From the NCBI GenBank assembly GCA_002471255.1, contig DKPP01000011.1, positions 312,922 through 376,921 on the forward strand: DNA of 64,000 nt, written 5' to 3'. The first letter of the stretch is position 1. The number at the start of each line of letters is the position of its first letter. This stretch comes from Akkermansiaceae bacterium UBA7331 (lineage in GTDB: Bacteria; Verrucomicrobiota; Verrucomicrobiia; Verrucomicrobiales; Akkermansiaceae). The notes under the pieces were generated by a model, which saw only the letters and a program-made list of their open reading frames with translations, made no database searches and had not been told where the DNA came from. Shown here in pieces: positions 8,552 through 20,533 of the stretch. The position numbers and the translations under genes are program-made.

Positions 8552-9637
8552 TTATCCTTTTTTGTAAAAAGGCTTCTTCACAACGACGGCAGGGAATTTT
8601 TTACCACGCACGTCGATTTCTAATTCCGTACCGACTTTGGCATAGTCAGCAGGCAAGTAAGCCATAGCGATACCTTTCATCATGCAAGGGGAAAGTACTC
8701 CGCTGCTCAATTCGCTGATTTCCGGTCCACCTGGAAGATGTACCTTGTAATGAGCGCGAGGAGGAGCTCCCTTGTCGGTATATTCAATAGCTACAAGTCT
8801 TTGTTTTGGTCCATTGGCTTTTTGTTCACGAAGAACGTCAGCACCAATGAAATCAGTATCCAATGCGCAGAAGAAACCTAAACCGGCTTCAATTGGGGTC
8901 TTTTCCGGAGAAAGGTCAGAACCATTGAGCGGATAGCACATTTCAAGACGGAGACTATCACGAGCACCTAAGCCACATGGTTTGGCACCGGCTTGTACAA
9001 AAGAAGTAAGCCATTCGATGCCGTCAACAGCAGGGCAGAAGAACTCAAAACCGTCTTCACCTGTGTAACCGGTACGGCAGACCCAGAGGTCTTTGCCTTC
9101 TACGGTCAAACGGGCGATTCCGTTGCGAGGAGGAAGAGTGATGTTTGGGAAAAGCTTAGCAAAAACGTCCTGACATTCCGGACCTTGGATAGCTAAACCT
9201 GCATATTTATCAGAGTGGTTCTCAAGGCTGACGGAGTCAACGAGGTGTTTTTCCATCCATGCGTAATCTTCATCAATCATGGAGGCATTTACCACGACAA
9301 AATAGCTGGTTTCCTCAAAACGATATAAAATAAGATCATCAATAACGCCACCACGCTCGTTGAGCATCATGGAGTACTGACCTTGACCGATATCAAGCTT
9401 GTTGATATCGTTTGTCAATAATTGGTTAAGCCAAGCAGCTGCTTGAGTACCGGAAACGATGAATTGTCCCATGTGAGAGATGTCAAAAACACCGCAATGT
9501 TCGCGGACTGTCTTATGTTCATCAATGATACCGGTATATTGAACCGGCATGTTCCATCCTGCGAATGGAACCATTTTCGCACCCAATTCAACATGCTTGG
9601 GTGCCAGTGGAGTAGATTTGATTTCGCTATCGGTCAT
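8552..9637 (-). CDS. gcvT: Aminomethyltransferase, glycine cleavage T protein
   Basis: T protein transfers the methylene group from aminomethyl-lipoyl-GcvH to tetrahydrofolate and releases ammonia. From the chosen ATG at 9637 it is 361 residues, the normal size. Family segments include PFAGWNMPVQYTGI, VFDISHMGQ, the RTGYTGEDGFEFF folate-site motif and GLGARDSLRLEMCYPLNGSDL. An upstream in-frame start at 9682 would add 15 residues with no family similarity. It is the first gene of the gcv cluster. Upstream on the minus strand a TTGACT box is followed after 17 bases by a poor -10 (CAAATT), so the promoter is uncertain. No glycine riboswitch was recognised in the short upstream region. Confidence 0.95.
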   Translation of the reverse strand: MTDSEIKSTPLAPKHVELGAKMVPFAGWNMPVQYTGIIDEHKTVREHCGVFDISHMGQFIVSGTQAAAWLNQLLTNDINKLDIGQGQYSMMLNERGGVIDDLILYRFEETSYFVVVNASMIDEDYAWMEKHLVDSVSLENHSDKYAGLAIQGPECQDVFAKLFPNITLPPRNGIARLTVEGKDLWVCRTGYTGEDGFEFFCPAVDGIEWLTSFVQAGAKPCGLGARDSLRLEMCYPLNGSDLSPEKTPIEAGLGFFCALDTDFIGADVLREQKANGPKQRLVAIEYTDKGAPPRAHYKVHLPGGPEISELSSGVLSPCMMKGIAMAYLPADYAKVGTELEIDVRGKKFPAVVVKKPFYKKG

Positions 9638-9715
9638 GTGAGGAAATATTTTTCGACGTGAATTTGGTCCTATGCAGGCCAAAAGTCAATTGAAATTCTC
9701 GACTAGAACGAATAA

Positions 9716-10831
9716 TTAAACGTTGAAACGGAATTCAACAACATCACCGTCTTTAACGATATATTCTTTCCCTTCAATTCTTAGCTTACCTTGCTCACGA
9801 GCCTTAGCTTTGCTACCGCATTCCATAAGGTCGTCATAGTGTACGATTTCAGCTGCGATAAAGCCGCGTTCGAAGTCGGTATGGATCACGCCGGCAGCCT
9901 GTGGCGCCTTAGCTCCTGCAGGAATCGTCCAAGCACGAGTTTCTTTCACGCCCGTAGTAATGTAGGTTCTAAGACCTAATAAATGGTATACGGCACGGAT
10001 CAAATCCGATACGCCGGAATCTTTAACGCCGAGAGCTTCTAAAAATTCTTTGGCTTCTTCGTCTTCAACGTCGATAAGTTCTTCTTCAATACGAGCTGAA
10101 ATAACGATTGCTTCGGCATCATGTTGGTCGGCAACGTATTCACGTACTTTTGATACGTATGGGTGCGCATCAGGGTTGTTGATTGCGTCAGCCAATTCAT
10201 CTTCATTCACATTACAAGCAAAGATGCTCTTCTTATCGGAAAGTAATTGGAAAGTCTTTAATAAGTTGCGCTCGTCATCGCTGAGTTCTAAAAGAATAGC
10301 AGGCTTTCCTTCGTTAAGGTGAGGTAAAAGCTTATTAATCAATTCCACCTCTGCTTTAGCTTCTTTATCTCCGGAACGAACTTTCTTTTCACGTGAGGAA
10401 AGGCGTTTTTCCATTGTCGTGATATCGGCAAGGATCAATTCGGAGTTGATGATCTCAATGTCACGAATCGGGTCGACGGAACCAAGTTCATGGATGATGT
10501 CATCATTATCGAAGCAACGTACAACTTGTACAATGGCATTTACTTCACGGATGTTTGCCAAAAATTGGTTACCTAAGCCGGCACCTTCGGAAGCACCTTT
10601 TACCAAACCGGCAATGTCAACAAACTCAATCAGGGTAGGGATGGTCTTTTCCGAGTTGGTCATGTTGGATAAGGTTTCCAATCTTGGATCCGGAACCGTT
10701 ACCATGCCCACGTTCGGGTCAATTGTGCAAAACGGATAGTTCGCAGCCTGAGCTTTTCTCGTTTTTGTGACTGCGTTGAACAAAGTGGATTTACCCACGT
10801 TTGGAAGACCTACAATACCTGCCTGTAACAT
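9716..10831 (-). CDS. ychF: Ribosome-binding ATPase YchF (OLA1 family)
   Basis: YchF is a universally conserved P-loop protein of the Obg group that binds ribosomes and prefers ATP to GTP. The 371 residues match the family (about 363). The P-loop is GLPNVGKST near residue 8, the switch II region is DIAGLVKGASEGAGLGNQFL, and the G4 position reads NVNE instead of NKxD, the change that explains ATP preference. A coiled-coil middle (MEKRLSSREKKVR) and the C-terminal TGS domain (TYITTGVKETRAWTI ... DVVEFRFNV) are present. It lies upstream of the gcv genes in the same direction but 78 bases apart, probably a separate unit. A promoter-like pair at 10840-10868 would give an almost leaderless transcript. 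Confidence 0.96.
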   Translation of the reverse strand: MLQAGIVGLPNVGKSTLFNAVTKTRKAQAANYPFCTIDPNVGMVTVPDPRLETLSNMTNSEKTIPTLIEFVDIAGLVKGASEGAGLGNQFLANIREVNAIVQVVRCFDNDDIIHELGSVDPIRDIEIINSELILADITTMEKRLSSREKKVRSGDKEAKAEVELINKLLPHLNEGKPAILLELSDDERNLLKTFQLLSDKKSIFACNVNEDELADAINNPDAHPYVSKVREYVADQHDAEAIVISARIEEELIDVEDEEAKEFLEALGVKDSGVSDLIRAVYHLLGLRTYITTGVKETRAWTIPAGAKAPQAAGVIHTDFERGFIAAEIVHYDDLMECGSKAKAREQGKLRIEGKEYIVKDGDVVEFRFNV

Positions 10832-10839
10832 AGCCGGAT

Positions 10840-10868
10840 TGCATACAAGGTTACTGAATTAAAGTCAA
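10840..10868 (-). promoter_or_regulatory. Candidate promoter for ychF, nearly leaderless
   Basis: On the minus strand TTGACT (10868-10863), a 17-base spacer and TATGCA (10845-10840). The predicted start of transcription falls within a few bases of the ychF ATG at 10831. The -10 box matches at only three positions, so this is tentative. Confidence 0.35.
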
Positions 10869-10905
10869 ACCTCAATTCAAAGAATGACGTTTCTTAGTGT
10901 AAATT

Positions 10906-11808
10906 TTAGCTGGCACTTAATGCCCAGCGGAGCAGTGATTCGGACTCAGCCCAAATTTGAGATGGTTTGGCTCCAAGAACGACCACGATAACGTGTCTGC
11001 CATTGACGCCGCCACAGGAAATCAAGCAACGACCTGCAGCATTAGTGTAGCCGGTTTTCATTCCGGTAATCCAAGGGTATTTACCTAATAATTTATTAGT
11101 ATTATTGATCGATACCATGCGACCATTAGATCGTTTGAAGGAGAAATGTTGCATGTCCACCATGTGGCGCAATTCAGGGTTTTTGTATGCGTGGTAGGCG
11201 CAACGAGCCATATCGATGGCTGTAGAATATTGATCGCCCGGCAAGCCATTGGGGTTAACGAAATGTGAGTTATACATGCCCAATGAACGGGCTTTAGCAT
11301 TCATCATGTATGAAAAGCGTGTCAATGAGCCGGCAGTATGTCGTGCAAGCGTAACGGCTACATCATTATAGCTACGTACCATTAGAGCAGTTAGTAAATC
11401 TCTTTTCGTATAAGATTCTCCGGGGCGCACACCTAATTTAGTAGGGTCTGCTTTGGTGTCTTCGGGTTCAATAACAATACGATCATTAAGACTACCGTGA
11501 TCCAATACGACTAAAGCTGTGAGCACTTTTTGAGTGCTGGCTACTTGTCGTTTTTGTGAGGCATTATGCGTGTAAAGTAATTTACCTGTCAGGGCATCCA
11601 TCACGCAGGCGCTAGCACAGCGAGGCAAGCGAGGAGCTCTGTCCGGTAAGGCTAATGGGCGTGATGGGTAGTTATAAGGTAAGCGCTTTGTTTGTGGCTT
11701 AGGAGCTAATGCATCAGGAACCGGAGTTGCCAGTGGAATTTCATTAGACTGACAGCTTGTTGTGGTAAAGCCAATAATCAGTGATGCAATCAGTGAGACA
11801 AAACGCAT
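10906..11808 (-). CDS. D-alanyl-D-alanine carboxypeptidase (peptidase S11, PBP5/6 type)
   Basis: A low-molecular-weight penicillin-binding protein that trims the terminal D-alanine of peptidoglycan stem peptides in the periplasm. All three active-site motifs are present: S91-T-Q-K94 (SxxK nucleophile), S146-Y-N (SxN) and K251-T-G (KTG). The N terminus is a signal sequence ending in TTTSC19, a weak lipobox, so it may be a lipoprotein or simply secreted. A proline-rich linker (about 25-62) separates it from the catalytic domain. At 300 residues it has the S11 catalytic domain but lacks the extra C-terminal domain and amphipathic anchor of E. coli DacA. It stands alone between ychF and the Rrf2 gene. 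Confidence 0.9.
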   Translation of the reverse strand: MRFVSLIASLIIGFTTTSCQSNEIPLATPVPDALAPKPQTKRLPYNYPSRPLALPDRAPRLPRCASACVMDALTGKLLYTHNASQKRQVASTQKVLTALVVLDHGSLNDRIVIEPEDTKADPTKLGVRPGESYTKRDLLTALMVRSYNDVAVTLARHTAGSLTRFSYMMNAKARSLGMYNSHFVNPNGLPGDQYSTAIDMARCAYHAYKNPELRHMVDMQHFSFKRSNGRMVSINNTNKLLGKYPWITGMKTGYTNAAGRCLISCGGVNGRHVIVVVLGAKPSQIWAESESLLRWALSAS

Positions 11809-11861
11809 ACCCTTAGCTATCGAATTATCTGCTTGTTATCAAGTCTTAATTCGGTCAAGTA

Positions 11862-12275
11862 TCAAATGAAGAACATCGGCACCTGATGCTTGGCTGCCAT
11901 GCTTTCTAATGTAATTTGCGAGGCTGCTTTTTCAAGTGTTTGGTTCATTTGCTTCCATGTATCCGCTACGATATTGGCCGATTGACCTTCTTGATTTTGG
12001 TTGAAATCAAAGAGTGATCCCTCGATGGCAACTATAATATCATAGAGAGTGATAGTAGAAGGATGTCGCTCTAAAAGATAACCACCCAGTTTGCCACGTT
12101 TACTTTTTACCAAGCCGGCTTTCTTTAAATCGGTAAGGATTTGAGCTAAAAAATTGACTGAGACGGATTCCGCATTGCCTAAATCTTCTAATTGGGAGAC
12201 GGTTCCCAAGGAATGTCTTCTTGCGAGCTGAATCATCACTCTTGTCGCATAGTCAACTTTTTGCGGAATTTTCAT
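11862..12275 (-). CDS. Rrf2-family transcriptional regulator without the Fe-S cysteines
   Basis: A 137-residue DNA-binding protein with the Rrf2 N terminus (MKIPQKVDYATRVMIQLARR), a winged helix with recognition segment VSVNFLAQILTDLKKAGLVKSKRGKLGGYLL, and the LYDIIVAIEG dimerisation helix. Members such as IscR or NsrR use three cysteines after this helix to bind an iron-sulfur cluster. This protein has no cysteine at all, so it cannot sense through such a cluster and may bind another ligand. The gene lies 53 bases upstream of the carboxypeptidase gene start, on the same strand. The AT-rich stretch 12276-12405 before it contains short repeats of TAGATATT that could be operator sites, but I cannot assign them. 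Confidence 0.85.
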   Translation of the reverse strand: MKIPQKVDYATRVMIQLARRHSLGTVSQLEDLGNAESVSVNFLAQILTDLKKAGLVKSKRGKLGGYLLERHPSTITLYDIIVAIEGSLFDFNQNQEGQSANIVADTWKQMNQTLEKAASQITLESMAAKHQVPMFFI

Positions 12276-12405
12276 GCCCTAATACTTATCACGAGTTGGA
12301 TTTTCCTCAATGTAAAAAATGAAATAAGTACAAAATTTACTCAAATAACCACTAATTATGTAGATATTAGATATTGATAATTTGCTGTTAGCTTTAGTTG
12401 ATTTG

Positions 12406-16279
<3,874 letters not shown>

Positions 16280-16325
16280 TGCTAAAAATCAAATGAAAGT
16301 GAAGAAGTATCTTGAATCTGTGATT

Positions 16326-19300
16326 CTAAATTTCTTCAGGGGAAAGCCAACGGAATGCTACGATATTAAATTTGCGACCGAAGGCTTTATTGATAGCGGA
16401 TAGTTTGCTTTCTTCTCTGGCTCCTGTTTTCATGTTGATTTCATAAACTGGAGTTTCCGGAGCATTACTAGGATCTACATAATAAATGCTTCGTTGAACG
16501 ATAGCTTCGCACCATGCTTTGGCTAACACTTTTCCTGCCGGATTACATACTTCGCCATAAGAACGGATGGTGAAGGTATCATCTCGAGTGGTTAAGATAT
16601 TACCAAGCACTGCCAATACGTCAGACTGGATTAAATAACCGGGAGCTGCCGTATATGCTGAGCCTTTGGCTGCTTCAGCATGTGGGTAACCTGCACTTGG
16701 AGAAATAATCGTGTCGGATAATTCATCAAAAACGCTATTGATTTTGCTATTATCAATGGCTGCTTGCAAAGCACCCTTAACACCCATTTCACCTGTTTCA
16801 AGTCGACGGTTGATAAACTCGGCCATATTGAGGAATGGACCGCGCTTTCTGACTTGGTTAACCATTTCCTTAGCCAAGTCTTTTAACTGGGATTCATTAA
16901 CTCGACGTAAATCCGTCCATGCTTGGGCTTCTCCCATAGAGATGCCGTTTGTGATACCTACTGAGCCATAATCGTCAATGTGAGATTTATCGCTCATGGT
17001 AATTCCGAATCTAGAGAACAAAGCAGAACTATTGCTATTATTAATTTTCTGAGGTGTTCCTGATTCGTTATGAAGTAAAGGACGATTGATCAATCCCAAC
17101 AAAATGGATTCCCAAGCGCGTTGTGAAACCGAGTTTACGTTGAAGGCTCCTTGTACTGTTAAGTATTTGGCGGCTTTTTTGTATCCATCTTTTTGAGTCA
17201 ACTCATTAACGATCATTTCAGAGGACATGCCTTGACCCTGTGGTATGAAACGCTTATTAGCCAATTTGTTTTCTTGTTTGCCGGCAGGGGTAGAAAAGGC
17301 TTCTAAGATAATATCTTTAAGTTCTTCCTTGTTGGAAGAGCCGAGATTCTTAGGTCTTGTAGCCATGGAAGAGGTAAACCAAGAATCCCACATAGCATCA
17401 TTGACCATAAAGCCGTGATCCCAGAAATCAGCAAGGGTGTCATCATTAGAAATGTTTTGTTTGCTGAATACCTTATTGGCAGGAATCATTGGGTCTGCAA
17501 ATGAGTTACCGATACCAACACCCGGTACGCCGGACTGATAAGCAAAACGTTTTGCCGTATCTGCCAAAGATTGGGTTTGATACCAACCGGGTGTAAGTCT
17601 GCAACCTGCAAAACCGGCTAAGGAGTAGGGTTGTTGCCAAGGTAATTCTGCCGCTGCAATTTTATTCACCTGCTCGGCGCCCGGTCCACCAAATGGGCTA
17701 AGGCGTGTACCATCGTTTGATAAGATATTACCAATAGTAATTGGGGCGAAAGTAGTGTTTACTTGTTTAAGCTCAAATTGGTATGGGCTATAAGTACGAG
17801 AGAGTTCGCTAGCTCCGACCATTTGGCTACCCCAGAAAAGAGGGCTAGAGTGTTGCCATGTTTTGGCGCGGTAATCTTTATCTTCCGGATAATTGCCAAT
17901 GATAGGAGATTTACTCCATTTAGCGGAAACACCATAATAAGTAACAAATAGAGAGTCATCATCTACTGTGCCGTAATATCCTTGTTTTCTTCTTTCTTCA
18001 TCATCTCCATTGTTGTCACGCATGACGCTTGCGGGCAATAGAATATTATCCAATAGAGGTTTTTCCCATACGCCCCAATTCATGTTTAATACAGCAGGAG
18101 AATATTGTTTAAATATTTCAGGATCACTGGTTGAGGAGCCATTTAATGCGGTGGCTAAACCAAATTTCCCTTGATCCATAATGCCTGCACCCATAACGAA
18201 GGTTCCTAACTTTTGGGATGCTCTATCAAATTCGTTGGTTAGCTTTTTACTAAGAATATGGTTAGTGGGTGTGCCATCGCTACGTTGCTGAAAGCCAATT
18301 AATTCTGAATCTTTTTGTGCAAATTGAGTGCTAGCCTTAAATGGACCATCATGATCCGTATAGCCACTCCCTTCAAAATATTCATATCTTAGACCGGAAA
18401 ACATGTTGACGGCATAAGCTCCTGTTTGTTCGGGAGCCTGTGACCAACCCTCTTTAAATGGGAAGTTATCCACCTTGATGTCGTGCCCATTTTTGCGTGA
18501 AAGATATGCAAAGTTTTGGCCTTTGTTTTCTCCACCTTGGACAAGGGGCTGTGAGAATAAAACTATTTCACCAGCACCAAGAGTAACTAAATCACCAGCT
18601 TTGCCTTGTCCGGAATTGTCTAAACTCGAGGTTTTTCTATATGATGCTCCGAAATCAGCGATTTGTCGGTCATTTCTATCTACGGGAGAATAAATATAGG
18701 GTGTAATGGGATATTCTGAAACCCTCACCATATCTTTTGCGGGTCTACCACCGTTTTGAACGTTGTGTCCAAAAATCATTGGCATGAATCTATGTTCGCC
18801 AAAATATGAACCCCATGGAGCTCCAGAAGCGGTAGCCATCTTTAAATCAACATTGTATGGATTCCACCACACAAATACTGGATTGACAGCACAACGTAAT
18901 GAAAGAAAACCTCTATTACCGGATGGATTTTGTCCTGGATGTTTATAAAAATGGAAACCTAAGAACGTGTAGAATCTTAACAAAATGGGTTGTCGTACAT
19001 AAGTGTAACGATTATCCATGATATTTAATGACGAATTAGGGTCAGCTGCAACATAAGTCATTGGCTTGTTACCATTCCATGCCAGTACTGCAGATTCATC
19101 TTGCCCTTTTTTGACATTGGAATCCCATACATTGGCCCAGAGATAAAGTTGATTCCAAGAAGCAATAGGTCTTTTTGATTCATAAGGAGAACCATCTTCC
19201 TCGTTATAAGGTCTCAAGCCAATATCACTGTTAGTTCCTTGAAATTCCTCAGGTAAGGTTTCTTGGGAAAGTAGAATGTTGAGGTCTTTTTTTAGCCCAC

Positions 19301-20255
19301 CAAATTTTGAGTCGGTAAGTAAGCCGTTAGCCGTTAATGATACATCATGGAATAGTCCACCTAATATGCGTTGAGCTTCCAATGAGCCTCGTTGTGTTAA
19401 CGAGATTGTATCATATGAAACAAGTTTTTGAATTTCCTGGTCGTATGAGCTTTCAGGAAAATCAATCAATCTATCTAAGCCTAAGTTTTGGATATCAGGG
19501 CCCGGAGTGTTCCATGTGGATTGGGCCAGTTTAGTAACATCCGTAACTTGGCTTTGATTGTATTTTGGTAAATTTACGCGAACTTTTTGATTCTCACCAC
19601 TAATCCACCAAGCAAAATATTTTTGAGTATCTTGTTGTTTGCTATCTTTTACAAGAGTATCTTCAACTTCGATTAGCCCTGCATAAATTTCATTATTTGA
19701 TGATTTGCTTTTTGATCTTTTCGGGGTACCTAGGGTTCCTGATCCGACTAAGCAAACTTTACGATCATTCTTTTTTTTGAGTCCCAGGCCATTTGATCCT
19801 GAATCAATTTGTCTCAATGTCCTATTATCAGGATCGGAAATAAGCCAAGATCTAAAGAGATCTTTACGTCCTTGATCGTACGTTGCAGTAATGTCGACTC
19901 CATTGGAAGTGGTACGGTTGAGATAATTATCAAAACTGTTCCATGCACCTAAAATATAGGGATTGCCTTGCGTGCTAGACTCGGACATGAGAATGCCTGA
20001 GTTTGCTGAAATGCGTTGGTCGGGGCCCAACTCACACTGAAGTTGACCAATAGCTACTTCCAATCCGAGTCTAGCTTGCGCTTTTGCCTCCATGGAAAGG
20101 AGGTTTTTTGAAGAAATGCGTGTTTGCGTGGAGGCCACGGTGAGAAGGCCAACACTAAGTAATGCTAAAAGGAGCATTAATACGATAGTCGAGATGAGAG
20201 CGAATGCTCGACGCCTTTTGCGTAGGGGCTTGCTTTCAATAAATCGAATTCTCAT
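16326..20255 (-). CDS. Verru_Chthon cassette protein A
   Basis: A 1309-residue envelope protein with a short basic N terminus followed by a pseudopilin-like hydrophobic helix (residues 15-45, RRRAFALISTIVLMLLLALL) and the GspK-like stretch AKAQARLGLEVAIGQLQ. This arrangement is the known Verru_Chthon cassette protein A, found in Verrucomicrobia and first noted in multigene cassettes with proteins B, C and D that also have prepilin-like N termini. The long C-terminal region (NPVFVWWNPYNVD, YHGVSAKW-like motifs, SYGEVCNPAGKVLAKAWCEAIVQR near the end) has no function assigned in my knowledge. No B, C or D partner is next to it here. The strongly prepilin-like helix suggests insertion by or association with a type II secretion or type IV pilus-like system. 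Function unknown. Confidence 0.85.
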   Translation of the reverse strand: MRIRFIESKPLRKRRRAFALISTIVLMLLLALLSVGLLTVASTQTRISSKNLLSMEAKAQARLGLEVAIGQLQCELGPDQRISANSGILMSESSTQGNPYILGAWNSFDNYLNRTTSNGVDITATYDQGRKDLFRSWLISDPDNRTLRQIDSGSNGLGLKKKNDRKVCLVGSGTLGTPKRSKSKSSNNEIYAGLIEVEDTLVKDSKQQDTQKYFAWWISGENQKVRVNLPKYNQSQVTDVTKLAQSTWNTPGPDIQNLGLDRLIDFPESSYDQEIQKLVSYDTISLTQRGSLEAQRILGGLFHDVSLTANGLLTDSKFGGLKKDLNILLSQETLPEEFQGTNSDIGLRPYNEEDGSPYESKRPIASWNQLYLWANVWDSNVKKGQDESAVLAWNGNKPMTYVAADPNSSLNIMDNRYTYVRQPILLRFYTFLGFHFYKHPGQNPSGNRGFLSLRCAVNPVFVWWNPYNVDLKMATASGAPWGSYFGEHRFMPMIFGHNVQNGGRPAKDMVRVSEYPITPYIYSPVDRNDRQIADFGASYRKTSSLDNSGQGKAGDLVTLGAGEIVLFSQPLVQGGENKGQNFAYLSRKNGHDIKVDNFPFKEGWSQAPEQTGAYAVNMFSGLRYEYFEGSGYTDHDGPFKASTQFAQKDSELIGFQQRSDGTPTNHILSKKLTNEFDRASQKLGTFVMGAGIMDQGKFGLATALNGSSTSDPEIFKQYSPAVLNMNWGVWEKPLLDNILLPASVMRDNNGDDEERRKQGYYGTVDDDSLFVTYYGVSAKWSKSPIIGNYPEDKDYRAKTWQHSSPLFWGSQMVGASELSRTYSPYQFELKQVNTTFAPITIGNILSNDGTRLSPFGGPGAEQVNKIAAAELPWQQPYSLAGFAGCRLTPGWYQTQSLADTAKRFAYQSGVPGVGIGNSFADPMIPANKVFSKQNISNDDTLADFWDHGFMVNDAMWDSWFTSSMATRPKNLGSSNKEELKDIILEAFSTPAGKQENKLANKRFIPQGQGMSSEMIVNELTQKDGYKKAAKYLTVQGAFNVNSVSQRAWESILLGLINRPLLHNESGTPQKINNSNSSALFSRFGITMSDKSHIDDYGSVGITNGISMGEAQAWTDLRRVNESQLKDLAKEMVNQVRKRGPFLNMAEFINRRLETGEMGVKGALQAAIDNSKINSVFDELSDTIISPSAGYPHAEAAKGSAYTAAPGYLIQSDVLAVLGNILTTRDDTFTIRSYGEVCNPAGKVLAKAWCEAIVQRSIYYVDPSNAPETPVYEINMKTGAREESKLSAINKAFGRKFNIVAFRWLSPEEI

Positions 20256-20462
20256 AAAAATTTAGAAAATAAAATGGATGATTGATGGGTGTTCGTGAGA
20301 CGAACGTACTTTTTTACTCTCTCATACTATTAAATGATTTTTTTCATGATATAAAAATATCGTGGTATTATTTATTGGGTTTTTAACTTAATGGTAAATA
20401 GTTAGTTGTGTGATTTTATGTTCGGGTATTCTTTTAGAAAGTAAACCAGTAAGATTAAAATT

Positions 20463-20514
20463 AAAAAAAAGCAACATACCAACAACTGTAAAAATATCGT
20501 TGTTGGTATGTTGC
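20463..20514 (-). terminator. Intrinsic terminator of the GH20-sialidase operon
   Basis: Perfect 15-bp stem (20471-20485 and 20500-20514, GCAACATACCAACAA) followed on the minus strand by eight T residues. It begins 20 bases after the sialidase stop codon. Confidence 0.9.
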
Positions 20515-20533
20515 GTAAGGAAGATCAGATCAA

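Noticed and set aside
11862..12275. IscR- or NsrR-type iron-sulfur sensor
   Set aside because: The Rrf2 protein has no cysteine, so it cannot hold a cluster.
20291..20305. GTTCGT-GAG-ACGAAC inverted repeat 36 bases upstream of the Verru_Chthon gene
   Set aside because: It looks like a LexA box, but the motif I know for Verrucomicrobia is TGTTC-N4-GAACA, and here the spacing is GTTC-N7-GAAC. I do not call it an SOS site.
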